Source of the DNA: Pseudoduganella buxea
GTDB lineage: Bacteria > Pseudomonadota > Gammaproteobacteria > Burkholderiales > Burkholderiaceae_D
Assembly (NCBI RefSeq): GCF_009720835.1
Contig: NZ_WNKZ01000068.1
Location: 1-36,422, forward strand
Direction: 5' to 3'
DNA: 36,422 bases
The notes under the pieces were generated by a model, which was given only the letters and a program-made list of their open reading frames with translations, was not told the DNA's origin and ran no database searches. The position numbers and the translations under genes were made by a program. Below, in pieces: positions 19,358 to 30,760 of this stretch (its first letter is position 1; every line of letters begins with the position of its first letter).

Positions 19358-20473
19358 TTACTCCGGAGTCTTGGCGACGTCGCCCACTACCACCGGTTCC
19401 GTCACCTGCATGATCAGGCCATAGGAAATATGCTTGAACACGCGGAAGATAAACAAGCTGCCCACTTCTTCGTCCGGCAGCTTGACCTGCGGGTTGCCCA
19501 GGTTGTGCCAGCCACGGCTGGCGCCCGGGTCACGCACCGTCTGGCCCTTATGGTACAGCTGCAGCACGGCGCCGATATCGAGTCCGTCAAGCTTGCCCCG
19601 GTTGATGCTGACAACCTGGTTCTGGCCCGCGTGCGTGACGCCGTTGTAGATGGCCAGCACGCGCGCATCGACCTTCGCTTCCGGCGGATGGGGCACGTAG
19701 TTCTGCATCGGCGTGGGTGGCATCTGCATCAGCTGGTCGCCCACGCCCATTTCTTCCTTGGCGCTGGCGACAATGAAAGTGTGCACGTCGCTGCCGGGCG
19801 CCGCTTCGCGCTGCAGTTTCAAGGTGCCCAGGTAAAACGCTTCGGTGCCGACGGTCTTTTTCGTGACAGGATCGAGCAGGGGCTTGCCCGGCCTGAACAC
19901 CTGGAACGAGGTGGCGCCGTTCAGGTTGCCGCGCACATAGGCCTTGTCGTCCTTGCCGATGAACACATGGTTCTCGGCCGTGGCGATGATGCGGGGCGCG
20001 TTCTTCAGTTCGTCCGCTTCGATGATCAAGGGCTGCGTCAGGAACGGTTCGATGGCGCCGGCGGGAATCGACTTGACGGCATCCTTGCCCAGCCCTTCGG
20101 TGCGCAACTGCGGCGACAGCTTGAACGTGCCCTGGCCACTGCCGTCGTTGCCGGCCCCGACCTGATTCGCCAGGCGCAGGCGTCCGGCGGCGCGGTCGAA
20201 GTAGACGATCTGGCCCGGATAGATCCAGTGCGGGTTGGCGATCTCGTCGCGGTTCATGCCCCACACCTGCGGCCAGCACCAGGGCTTCTCCAGGAAGGTG
20301 CCGGAAATATCCCACAGCGTGTCGCCGCGCGTGACGACGTGCTGGTCCGGCGCGTTCGGCCGGAAGGCACAGGCGGCCTGGGAGGATTGGGGGGTCTGGG
20401 CGGAGGCGGCCGTTGAACCGGATAACAGGGCGAGTGCCAACAGGCGTGCGCCGACTGTGCTAAAATTTTTCAT
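19358..20473 (-). CDS. LysM peptidoglycan-binding domain protein, exported
   Basis: This 371-aa protein has a signal peptide (KNFSTVGARLLALALLSGS, cleavage near ASAQ) and one LysM domain at about residues 48-95: HVVTRGDTLWDISGTF and NPHWIYPGQIVYFD, interrupted by a Trp-rich insert (WCWPQVW). The rest is mainly beta-rich with a second possible SH3/LysM-like part near VVSINRGKLDGLDIGAVLQLYHKGQ, which resembles outer-envelope OPT-type domains. It is probably a periplasmic cell-wall-associated protein. The ATG at 20473 is chosen over an upstream GTG at 20500 because of the signal peptide geometry. LysM proteins directly ahead of dprA occur in many Proteobacteria. It is divergent from def. Confidence 0.92.
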   Translation of the reverse strand: MKNFSTVGARLLALALLSGSTAASAQTPQSSQAACAFRPNAPDQHVVTRGDTLWDISGTFLEKPWCWPQVWGMNRDEIANPHWIYPGQIVYFDRAAGRLRLANQVGAGNDGSGQGTFKLSPQLRTEGLGKDAVKSIPAGAIEPFLTQPLIIEADELKNAPRIIATAENHVFIGKDDKAYVRGNLNGATSFQVFRPGKPLLDPVTKKTVGTEAFYLGTLKLQREAAPGSDVHTFIVASAKEEMGVGDQLMQMPPTPMQNYVPHPPEAKVDARVLAIYNGVTHAGQNQVVSINRGKLDGLDIGAVLQLYHKGQTVRDPGASRGWHNLGNPQVKLPDEEVGSLFIFRVFKHISYGLIMQVTEPVVVGDVAKTPE

Positions 20474-20739
20474 GAATATGTCCGTTACTGACGGAGGCAC
20501 CCGGAAGACGCCGTCGATATCGGCCTTCGAGGCATGCGATATCCCAGACGCCTGCGCTACCTCTCTCGGTAACCCAGGTTCCCGGAAAGGCCGGGAAAAA
20601 ATTGCCCTACTGAATCAAATTCTGCCCACTTTACCCTGAACTGGCAAGCAAAACCGCGTCGCGGCACGAGCCGCTTCCCGTGTTCTGTGCAAGATTGGCC
20701 TCGCCGCCTTTCCGTTGTGGTTGTCATCCCTAGTACCCC

Positions 20740-20745
20740 TATTAT
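20740..20745 (+). promoter_or_regulatory. Possible -10 box of def (near-leaderless mRNA)
   Basis: TATTAT is followed 10 bases later by the def ATG at 20756, and no Shine-Dalgarno-like sequence precedes that ATG. A transcript from this box would start about four bases before the ATG. The -35 is unclear (GTGGTT at a 17-base spacing is poor). Confidence 0.35.
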
Positions 20746-20755
20746 CAAGTCACCA

Positions 20756-21295
20756 ATGTCTATCCTGAACATCCTCCGCTATCCCGATCCCCGCCTGCAC
20801 AAGGTCGCCAAGCCCGTCGAAGTCTTCGACGAGCGCATTGCCCGCCTGGTGGCCGACATGGCCGAAACCATGTACGACGCGCCCGGCATCGGCCTGGCCG
20901 CCAGCCAGGTCGACGTCCACGAACAGGTCGTCGTCATCGACATCAGCGAAACGAAGGATCAGCTGACGGTATTCATCAATCCGCAGATCCTGTGGGCCAG
21001 CGACGAAAAGCAGGTGTACGACGAAGGCTGCCTGTCCGTGCCCGGCATCTACGACGACGTCGAGCGCCCCGCCAAGGTGAAGGTGCGGGCCCAGGACGCC
21101 AAGGGCGAGTTCTTCGAAGTGGACGCCGACGGCCTGCTGGCCGTGTGCATCCAGCATGAAATGGACCACCTGGCCGGCAAGGTCTTCGTCGAGTACCTGT
21201 CGCCGCTGAAGCGCAACCGCATCAAGACCAAGCTGCAGAAGGAAGAGCGCGGCATGGACCGGGAAAAGCAGCTGCGCGCCGCCGGCCGCCGCTGA
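20756..21295 (+). CDS. def: Peptide deformylase
   Basis: This 179-aa metalloenzyme removes the N-formyl group from the first methionine of nascent proteins. All three family motifs are present: GIGLAASQV (residues 44-52), EGCLS (Cys92) and QHEMDH (His134, Glu135, His138), the metal ligands and catalytic Glu. It is of the classical type I length. The ATG at 20756 has no ribosome site and the start MSILNILRYPDPRL is the family's usual first residues, so the start is fixed by homology. It is followed 34 bases later by fmt, the formyltransferase that makes its substrate. Confidence 0.97.
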   Translation: MSILNILRYPDPRLHKVAKPVEVFDERIARLVADMAETMYDAPGIGLAASQVDVHEQVVVIDISETKDQLTVFINPQILWASDEKQVYDEGCLSVPGIYDDVERPAKVKVRAQDAKGEFFEVDADGLLAVCIQHEMDHLAGKVFVEYLSPLKRNRIKTKLQKEERGMDREKQLRAAGRR

Positions 21296-21329
21296 TCGCT
21301 TCATCAACGTTGCGCTTGAAAGTCGGGTC

Positions 21330-22286
21330 ATGAAAGTTATCTTTGCCGGTACGCCGGAATTTGCCGCCGTCGCCCTGAAGGCGATGCACGAGGCGGGTTT
21401 CGACATTCCCCTCGTGCTGACGCAGCCGGACCGCCCGGCCGGGCGCGGCATGCACCTGCAGCCGTCGGCCGTGAAGCAGTATGCGGTGGCGCACGGCATT
21501 CCCGTGGCCCAGCCCGTTTCGCTGCGCATGGATGCAAAAGACCCGCAGCGGGCGCAGGAAGCAAAAGCGGCCCACGACTTGCTGCTGGCCACCGACTATG
21601 ACGCGATGGTGGTGGCCGCCTACGGCCTGATCCTGCCGCGCAGCACGCTCGACATCAAGCCCTGCATCAATATCCACGGTTCGCTGCTGCCGCGCTGGCG
21701 CGGCGCCGCGCCGATCCACCGCGCCATCGAGGCCGGTGACGCCGAAACGGGCGTGACGATCATGCAGATGGAGGAAGGGCTCGATACCGGCCCGATGCTG
21801 CTGATCGAGCGCACGCCGATCGGTCCGCACGATACCACGGCCGTGCTGCACGACCGGCTGGCGGCGATGGGCGCGCAGATGGTCGTGAAAGTGTTGCACA
21901 AGATGGCTCACGGCATCATCGAGGCCGTGAGCCAGCCGGAAAACGGCGTCACCTACGCCGCCAAGATCGCCAAGGAAGAAGCCGTGCTGGACTTTACCCT
22001 GCCGGCAAAGGAAATCGGGCGCCGCATCCGCGCATTCAACCCCTTCCCCGGTGCCCATGGCACCGTCAACGGCACCGTCATCAAGCTGTGGGCCGCCGAC
22101 GTCATCGACGCCGGCAGCGATGCGCCACCGGGCCAGGTGCTGGCGGCGGACGCCCAGCACGGCATCGTCGTCGCCTGCGGCAGCGGCGCGCTGCGCCTGA
22201 CGGAACTGCAAAAACCCGGCGGCAAGCGCCTGGCTGCGGCGGAATTCATCAAGGGTTTCGCGCTGGACGGCCTGCGCTTCGAATAA
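21330..22286 (+). CDS. fmt: Methionyl-tRNA formyltransferase
   Basis: This 318-aa enzyme formylates initiator methionyl-tRNA using 10-formyl-tetrahydrofolate. The N-terminal catalytic domain has FAGTPEFA at residues 5-12, the catalytic pair Asn114 and His116 in NIHGSLLPRWRGAAPIHRAI, and Asp152 in EGLDTGPML. A C-terminal tRNA-binding domain follows from about residue 205 (FNPFPGAHGTVNG...). The length is normal. It is co-oriented with def. In E. coli the next gene is rsmB; here an AT-rich island with a PEP-CTERM gene follows and rsmB lies about 13 kb away, reversed. Confidence 0.97.
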   Translation: MKVIFAGTPEFAAVALKAMHEAGFDIPLVLTQPDRPAGRGMHLQPSAVKQYAVAHGIPVAQPVSLRMDAKDPQRAQEAKAAHDLLLATDYDAMVVAAYGLILPRSTLDIKPCINIHGSLLPRWRGAAPIHRAIEAGDAETGVTIMQMEEGLDTGPMLLIERTPIGPHDTTAVLHDRLAAMGAQMVVKVLHKMAHGIIEAVSQPENGVTYAAKIAKEEAVLDFTLPAKEIGRRIRAFNPFPGAHGTVNGTVIKLWAADVIDAGSDAPPGQVLAADAQHGIVVACGSGALRLTELQKPGGKRLAAAEFIKGFALDGLRFE

Positions 22287-22304
22287 ATCCCATCCCCACC
22301 CCAC

Positions 22305-22340
22305 GGATATTGTTATTGCCTCAGAACAATGCTAATATCC
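22305..22340. repeat. Imperfect inverted repeat in the fmt / PEP-CTERM spacer
   Basis: The outer arms GGATATT and AATATCC are perfect; the inner part ATTG/CAAT also pairs, with mismatches and two possible G-U pairs between. The spacer (22287-22527) is clearly lower in GC than the surrounding genes. It may be a weak terminator for fmt or a regulatory hairpin; no T tract follows. Confidence 0.4.
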
Positions 22341-22527
22341 GCCTCGAAAGTCCGAGCCGACCGAACGGGCACGCAATATTATTTACGCCTGCGTGCCGGA
22401 ATACAAACTCGCTAATGGATCGATAACGCAACCGTTGTATTCATACACACGGTTCAACTAACTGTTTTCAGGGCGACACTTGCCGGATACTATGATGACT
22501 CCTCCCTACTTTTGTTCGAGAAGCATT

Positions 22528-23124
22528 ATGTTTAAGACTGTCGCCCTCGCCGTATTAATGGCAGCCAGCTGCGCTGCGAATGCCGCACATAACACCTGGG
22601 ATTTCTCTTATACAGGTTTCCTCGACGAAGGCAGCGGGGAATTCCTTGCCGATTACACCATTTCCGGTTCGTTTTCCGGAAGCGACAGCAATCGGGATGG
22701 CGTGCTCGATAAATCCGAGATCTTCTCCCTGGTGCTCAACGGCATGAACTTCGTCGCGTGCGCGGCGGACAGCAATGCCAACTACCACTGCGGCACCGAT
22801 GTCTTCAACTACCGTATCGGTGGCGCGCTGCAGTTCGAGGCCGGGCTGTTCGGCTACGATAACGAAGGCTATTCGGGTGGCGGTTACTCCTTCACGTCGG
22901 GCAAGAGTGAAATCGACTATTCGTACTCGCCGAACCACTATATGCGCAATGCCCGCCTGTGGACGGACGCGACGCACTTCTCGATCACGCCGGCCTGGAG
23001 CGGCAGCGTGCTGCCGGTGCCTGAACCGAGCACGTGGTCGATGCTGCTGATCGGCATGGGCTTCGCTTCGTTTGCGGCAATCAGACGCCGGCGCGCGGCG
23101 CCGTTCCGCGACCACACGCGGTAA
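22528..23124 (+). CDS. PEP-CTERM sorting domain protein
   Basis: This 198-aa exported protein has an N-terminal signal peptide (FKTVALAVLMAASCAANA) and a C-terminal sorting tail: VPEPSTW at about 164-170, a hydrophobic helix (MLLIGMGFASFAAI), then Arg-Arg-Arg-Arg. The family is sorted by the exosortase/PEP-CTERM system, usually to the outside and often linked to exopolysaccharide. The mature part is short and has an EF-hand-like loop, DSNRDGVLDKSE, and a Tyr/Gly/Ser-rich segment around GYDNEGYSGGGYSFTSG. The ATG at 22528 is chosen over an earlier in-frame TTG for the signal peptide. Exosortase and its regulators are not in the window. Base composition upstream is AT-richer than nearby. Confidence 0.93.
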   Translation: MFKTVALAVLMAASCAANAAHNTWDFSYTGFLDEGSGEFLADYTISGSFSGSDSNRDGVLDKSEIFSLVLNGMNFVACAADSNANYHCGTDVFNYRIGGALQFEAGLFGYDNEGYSGGGYSFTSGKSEIDYSYSPNHYMRNARLWTDATHFSITPAWSGSVLPVPEPSTWSMLLIGMGFASFAAIRRRRAAPFRDHTR

Positions 23125-23660
23125 TCCTGCCGTCCCGCTGTCCGGCGCCACCCCTCACGTGACGCTTGCCGGCCTGTCCCACCTGCTTCTCCGAACTGCC
23201 TGCTTCTCCGAACTGCCTGCGCGCCCCAGACCTTGCCGCGCAGCGCCGTGCCGCCCCCGTCCCTGCCCACCCCTTCACACCATTTAATTGCCGGCATTCG
23301 GCAGCGCCAGCCATTTTTCACGCCGTATTATCGACGCGGTAGCAATTCGCTCAGCCATATGATTATCTTCGAATTAATAGCTGCGGTTGATTTACCAAGT
23401 TTGCAGCGGTTTCAACATTATTATACTTTTTGAATTATTGTACGAGCCGATTATGTGCCGCGAAATTGCGACGGCATGGCGCTGCCCTGGCAAAGCCCGC
23501 AGGCCACGTCGCCACGTTTGCGCCGGCAGTGGCCGGCCGAGCGGCTGCCGCGGCAGTGGCGGCGCTTTGCCGTATAATTTCAGACCGGCCCACCCCTGGC
23601 GCGACGATGCAGCGCGCCCCCCGAGTGCAGTTTCCTGACGCAGATCCGTGAAAGTAGCAA
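23125..23660. other. 536-bp gene-free region before metH, AT-rich in part
   Basis: No gene is supported. A 17-bp unit starting TGCTTCTCCGAACTGCC is present twice in tandem (23184-23217). The segment of about 23330-23455 is AT-rich in contrast to the window. A perfect TATAAT at 23573-23578 is a likely -10 for metH. The GC-rich stretch 23515-23570 has repeated GGCAGTGG and CGGC motifs that can fold. I did not find a consensus cobalamin or S-adenosylhomocysteine riboswitch. Confidence 0.55.
23573..23578 (+). promoter_or_regulatory. Likely -10 box of metH
   Basis: TATAAT matches the consensus in full. The -35 region is GC-rich and has no good hexamer at 17 bases. The ATG is at 23661, so the leader would be about 75 bases. 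A weak GAAAG site precedes the ATG. Confidence 0.45.
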
Positions 23661-27440
<3,780 letters not shown>

Positions 27441-27575
27441 GCCCTGCCGCGCCCGCTGCGAATCCGGTCGGTCCGCCGCAGCGGTCAGACACCGACATGG
27501 CGCAGCGGCGAGGTGTGAACTTTTTGGTGGGGGACGAGTCCAACCAGCGCAGTGATTTTTCTTTCGGGAGGTATC

Positions 27576-27971
27576 ATGGTCGACTCTGTCAAACCCGCTC
27601 GCCCCGCGCTGAAACGGTGGCAGGACCAGCTGATCCTGCTATTGGGGATCTGGCTGTTCGTCTCGCCGTGGGTGCTGGCTTATGCCATCGAATCGCCGCA
27701 TGCGCTCAATGCGTTCATCTGCGGTGCCGTGCTGGCCTTCCTGGCCGCATACGACCTGTACAAGACCTATTTCTGGGCCGTTATCGTCAACCTGCTGGTG
27801 GGATTGTGGGTTGCCGCTTCGCCCTGGGTACTGCAGGCCGATTACGGGCAGGACAACATCATGTGGAATAACCTGGCTGTCGGCCTGGCCGTTGCCGTGC
27901 TGGCGGCGTGGGAAATTGCCACCGACCCGGACCTGCACAAGCAGTTGCCGGGCGCCGGCGCGGCCACGTAA
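27576..27971 (+). CDS. SPW repeat membrane protein
   Basis: This 131-aa protein is of the SPW repeat family (DUF/SPW), with four hydrophobic segments in two halves. Each half has the Ser-Pro-Trp motif: residues 30-32 in FVSPWVL and 82-84 in AASPWVL. Helices at about 17-37, 44-60, 66-86 and 93-112 are evident. The function of SPW proteins is not established; small stress- or membrane-linked roles have been suggested in general. The ATG at 27576 has a strong GGGAGG site; an earlier GTG at 27552 is in frame but lacks support. It is followed by 121 non-coding bases with GC-rich inverted repeats, then the convergent EAL/HDOD gene. Confidence 0.9.
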   Translation: MVDSVKPARPALKRWQDQLILLLGIWLFVSPWVLAYAIESPHALNAFICGAVLAFLAAYDLYKTYFWAVIVNLLVGLWVAASPWVLQADYGQDNIMWNNLAVGLAVAVLAAWEIATDPDLHKQLPGAGAAT

Positions 27972-28092
27972 GCGCGGGGGAAGCCTGCAGCGGTGCCGCA
28001 AGCACCGGAGGCGCCTGTCCGGCGCCATGGGCCGGGCCCGCCATGGGTCCGGTCTGGTCGTTCATCGCGTATTCAACGCGCCTGCAGCAGCG

Positions 28093-29379
28093 TCAGGCCG
28101 CGTAGCGGACGACGTTGTCGCTCCACTCGAAGGCGGCCAGTTCCAGCTCCACCAGTTCGTGCGTGGCCATGGCCAGGTCGTGCAGCGCGGGGATCAGCAC
28201 TTCCTCGCCGTCCATGCGCTCGATCGATTCGGCCAGCTTCAACAGGTCGCCGTAGAAGCCGGCGCGGTACAGCAGCGCATCGGATACTTCCTCGCTGACG
28301 GGAATCTGCGTCATGATTTCCGCCATCGGCATGCCGAACAGCGTGTCCATCAGCGACATGATGCCGACGGTGAAGGCGATGTCGGCCACGTGGCGGTGGG
28401 CCGGGCGCAGTTTCTGCGCGAGCAGCTCCAGCATGCGGCCCCGCGTCGTGGCCAGCATCAGCAGCGGCGTCATCGTGCTGCCGCGCTTGCCCGGCTCCGC
28501 GTACAGCATGATCTGCAGCCAGCGCTGCAGCTGCCGCCGCCCCAGGATGGCGACGGCCTGGCTCAGCGAGTCGATGCGCTGGCGTGCGCCCACGGCCGGC
28601 GTGTTCACCAGGCGCAGCAGGTTCAGCGCCAGCGACACGTCGCGCTTGATGGCGCGCTCGATTTCCGGATTGTCCGCGTCGGACGTGACGAGCGACATCA
28701 GCTCCACCAGCGCCAGCTGGGATGGCGACAATTTCTTGCCGCTCATGATGACGGGCCGGGCGAAGTAGAAGCCCTGGAAGTAGTCGAAGCCCAGGTCCAG
28801 CGCCGCCTTGAACTCCTCGCGGGTTTCCACTTTCTCGGCAATCAGCTTCTTGCCGTCGCGCTTGAAACGGGGTGTCAGCTTTGCCATCGCTTCCGGCGCC
28901 GCGCCCTGCATGCTCATCTTGACGTATTCGATCATCGGCAGCATGGCCTGCACTTGCGCCGTGTCGCCCCGCACGTCCACCAGCGCGAAGCGAAAGCCGT
29001 GGCTGGCCAGGTCCGACATGCGCGCCAGCACGGCCGGCGTGGCCGGCAAGGTTTCGACGATTTCAAGCACCGTCTTTTCACGTGGCAGGAAGCCGAAGAT
29101 ATCGCTCATGATGGCGTCGGCGTCGACATTGACGAAGCCGACTGCATCGCCCACTACCCGTTCCAGGCCCAGCTGGGAAGCATGGGCGATCACGGCCGAC
29201 GTGGCCGACAGGGCCGACGTATCGATCTGGGCCGGGCCGACGGGGGCGTTGCGGAACAGCAGTTCGTAGCCGGACAGGATGCCGTTGCGGTCGAGGATGG
29301 GTTGACGCCCCAGATAGAACTCGCGCACGCGGACATTACGGGAAGATTCGTTACTGGACAGATCGATCATGGCAGGCAT
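28093..29379 (-). CDS. EAL-HDOD signalling protein (YuxH-like), EAL domain probably inactive
   Basis: This 428-aa protein has an N-terminal EAL-like domain (about 20-215) and a C-terminal HDOD domain (about 215-400). The EAL catalytic pattern is degraded: EAL is ELL in GYELLFRNAP, the DDFG loop is VDVRGD, while the Asn in VNVDAD, the Glu in LEIVET and the Lys in YVKMSM remain. Cyclic-di-GMP cleavage is therefore unlikely; such proteins more often act as receptors or adaptors. The HDOD region includes IKRDVSLALNLLRLVNTPAVG, ILGRRQLQRWLQIMLYA and DIAFTVGIMSLMDTLFGMP. The ATG at 29379 has GGAT upstream. The gene follows the amidotransferase, in the same direction, with a 64-bp gap. Confidence 0.92.
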   Translation of the reverse strand: MPAMIDLSSNESSRNVRVREFYLGRQPILDRNGILSGYELLFRNAPVGPAQIDTSALSATSAVIAHASQLGLERVVGDAVGFVNVDADAIMSDIFGFLPREKTVLEIVETLPATPAVLARMSDLASHGFRFALVDVRGDTAQVQAMLPMIEYVKMSMQGAAPEAMAKLTPRFKRDGKKLIAEKVETREEFKAALDLGFDYFQGFYFARPVIMSGKKLSPSQLALVELMSLVTSDADNPEIERAIKRDVSLALNLLRLVNTPAVGARQRIDSLSQAVAILGRRQLQRWLQIMLYAEPGKRGSTMTPLLMLATTRGRMLELLAQKLRPAHRHVADIAFTVGIMSLMDTLFGMPMAEIMTQIPVSEEVSDALLYRAGFYGDLLKLAESIERMDGEEVLIPALHDLAMATHELVELELAAFEWSDNVVRYAA

Positions 29380-29443
29380 CCTGGTTATCCTGCCATTTTG
29401 ACATTAATCCTTCGGAAATTGTGGAGTTTCCGTCGAAAAATAT

Positions 29444-30250
29444 TTATTTCAATCGGTCGGCGGCAGCCCCGGCGGGCTGCGCGACCCGTTGCGGCAGCCC
29501 GTCGACGAAACACAGCAGCTCGCCCGGCGCAAACGCCGTCCACCGTTCGTTGGTGGTCAGGGGTTGCGTGACGATGATGGCGACGCGGTCGTTCGGCGTC
29601 GTAACCTGGGAAAAATCGACGCGCATGTCCTCGTCGGACAGGATCGCCGTATCGAAGGGATGCTGGCGGACCAGGTAGTGCAGGCTGGTCGAGCAGTGGG
29701 CGAACAAAGCCGTGCCGCTGGAGAGCATCATATTGAAGGTGCCGTGGGCGGCGATGCCCTGCACCAGTTCGTCCAGGCCGGCGCCCAGTTTGTCCAGCGC
29801 GGGCTGGCTGTCGCCGAAGCGGCGGCGCAACTGTTGCAGCAGCCAGCAGAAGGCACGCTCGCTGTCGGTGCTGCCGACGGGGCGGAACGGCCCGTCCAGT
29901 TCGGGGTGGAAATCCTTCAGGTCGCCGTTATGGGCGAATACCCAGTAGCGGCCCCACAGTTCGCGCACGAAGGGGTGGCAGTTCTCCAGCGCAACCTGGC
30001 CTTGCGTGGCCTTGCGGATGTGCGCGATGACGTTGCGCGACTTGATGGGATAGGTCTTGATCAGTGTGGCGACGGGCGAATCGACGGCCGCCTGGTGGTC
30101 GACGAAGTGGCGCACGCCGGCGCCTTCGAAAAAGGCGATGCCCCAACCGTCATGGTGGGTGTCGGTGCGGCCGCCGCGCATGGCAAAGCCGGTAAAGCTG
30201 AACACAATGTCGGTCGGCACATTGCAGTTCATTCCCAAAAGCTGACACAT
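29444..30250 (-). CDS. Class II glutamine amidotransferase (YafJ-like)
   Basis: This 268-aa protein has an N-terminal nucleophile Cys2 (MCQLLGMNCN), exposed after Met removal, and the glutamine-binding motifs of the class II fold: RGGRTDTHHDGWGIAFF, then HIRKATQG and NCHPFVRELWGRYWVFAHNGDL. It lacks a fused synthetase or isomerase domain, so the acceptor of ammonia is unknown; the family in general is called YafJ-like. The start is fixed by Cys2. Upstream of it no Shine-Dalgarno sequence is visible; instead there is a 12-bp perfect palindrome and a short tandem repeat. It precedes the EAL-HDOD gene. Confidence 0.92.
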   Translation of the reverse strand: MCQLLGMNCNVPTDIVFSFTGFAMRGGRTDTHHDGWGIAFFEGAGVRHFVDHQAAVDSPVATLIKTYPIKSRNVIAHIRKATQGQVALENCHPFVRELWGRYWVFAHNGDLKDFHPELDGPFRPVGSTDSERAFCWLLQQLRRRFGDSQPALDKLGAGLDELVQGIAAHGTFNMMLSSGTALFAHCSTSLHYLVRQHPFDTAILSDEDMRVDFSQVTTPNDRVAIIVTQPLTTNERWTAFAPGELLCFVDGLPQRVAQPAGAAADRLK

Positions 30251-30253
30251 AGG

Positions 30254-30265
30254 TTAACGCGTTAA
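30254..30265. promoter_or_regulatory. Perfect 12-bp palindrome, candidate operator
   Basis: TTAACGCGTTAA ends four bases before the start codon of the class II glutamine amidotransferase gene (minus strand). It is a perfect dyad and AT/CG balanced, as in many HTH-regulator operators. A protein bound here would block transcription or early elongation. No binding factor is identified. Confidence 0.4.
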
Positions 30266-30268
30266 GTT

Positions 30269-30305
30269 ACGCAATAAGTCACGCAATAAGTCACGCAGAC
30301 AAGTC
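30269..30305. repeat. 12-bp tandem repeat upstream of the amidotransferase gene
   Basis: ACGCAATAAGTC occurs exactly twice in tandem (30269-30280 and 30281-30292). A third diverged copy, ACGCAGACAAGTC, follows (30293-30305). It directly adjoins the palindrome at 30254-30265 and together they fill the start of the 138-bp spacer to the DUF3567 gene. Two or three phased copies could be a cooperative binding site; 12 bp is near but not equal to the helical repeat. Confidence 0.7.
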
Positions 30306-30388
30306 ACATAAATATGCTGCGGCAGTGCGGTTAGTTTCCGACCATACATTATCACGGTCGCCGCGCCGCGGCGACACGTGCCCCTGGA

Positions 30389-30646
30389 TCAATGCAGCAG
30401 CACTGGCTGACTCATCAGAGAGTCATAGCTGCCGAGGAACTCATCGATCTCCTCCATGGTGGGCTCATTGGCGATGAGCTGGTTGACGTCGCGACGGAAG
30501 TTCTGTGCCAGCAGACCGGCAATGAAGATTTCACGCTTGCCGCCCTTGTCGACGATTTCGTAGCCGCCGAAACGCAGTGCTTCGAGTTCGCGATCCGGTC
30601 CGAATTCGACGACGCTGTACTGCTCGCTGTTATAGATGAGGTTCAT
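30389..30646 (-). CDS. DUF3567 family protein
   Basis: This 85-aa protein belongs to DUF3567, a small family largely limited to Betaproteobacteria. The sequence MNLIYNSEQYSVVEFG and EALRFGGYEIVDKGGKREIF is characteristic, and a helical C-terminal part (RRDVNQLIANEPTMEEIDEFLGSY) follows. It is cytoplasmic by composition; function is unknown. The start has an excellent ribosome site (GGAGAGAAGGAAG) and a strong hairpin lies just upstream of that site. It is on the same strand as the CxCC gene 114 bases upstream. Confidence 0.92.
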   Translation of the reverse strand: MNLIYNSEQYSVVEFGPDRELEALRFGGYEIVDKGGKREIFIAGLLAQNFRRDVNQLIANEPTMEEIDEFLGSYDSLMSQPVLLH

Positions 30647-30667
30647 ATCGCTTCCTTCTCTCCAGGG

Positions 30668-30690
30668 GCGGAACCGGGCGCCGGTTCCGC
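30668..30690 (-). promoter_or_regulatory. Strong hairpin in the DUF3567 leader
   Basis: A perfect 10-bp stem (GCGGAACCGG / CCGGTTCCGC) with loop GCG ends about eight bases before the ribosome site of the DUF3567 gene. There is no T tract, so it is not a classical terminator in either direction. It may mark an RNA-processing or stability element, or be a remnant terminator for the CxCC gene. Confidence 0.5.
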
Positions 30691-30760
30691 GTTCAGTTTC
30701 GAAGTGGGGCTGTCGCGGGGGTTTTCAAGACTGCAAAACCCTCGTGCGGGCTCCGTGCAC

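Noticed and set aside
20581..20601. CCCGG-AAAGG-CCGGG followed by A residues as a terminator
   Set aside because: The tract is A on the plus strand and lies before the hairpin on the minus strand, so no strand has a hairpin followed by T residues.
23440..23660. Cobalamin or S-adenosylhomocysteine riboswitch before metH
   Set aside because: I could not find the B12 box or the GAGGNGCGCTGC-type core; the GC-rich repeats there are not enough. An Infernal scan against Rfam would decide.
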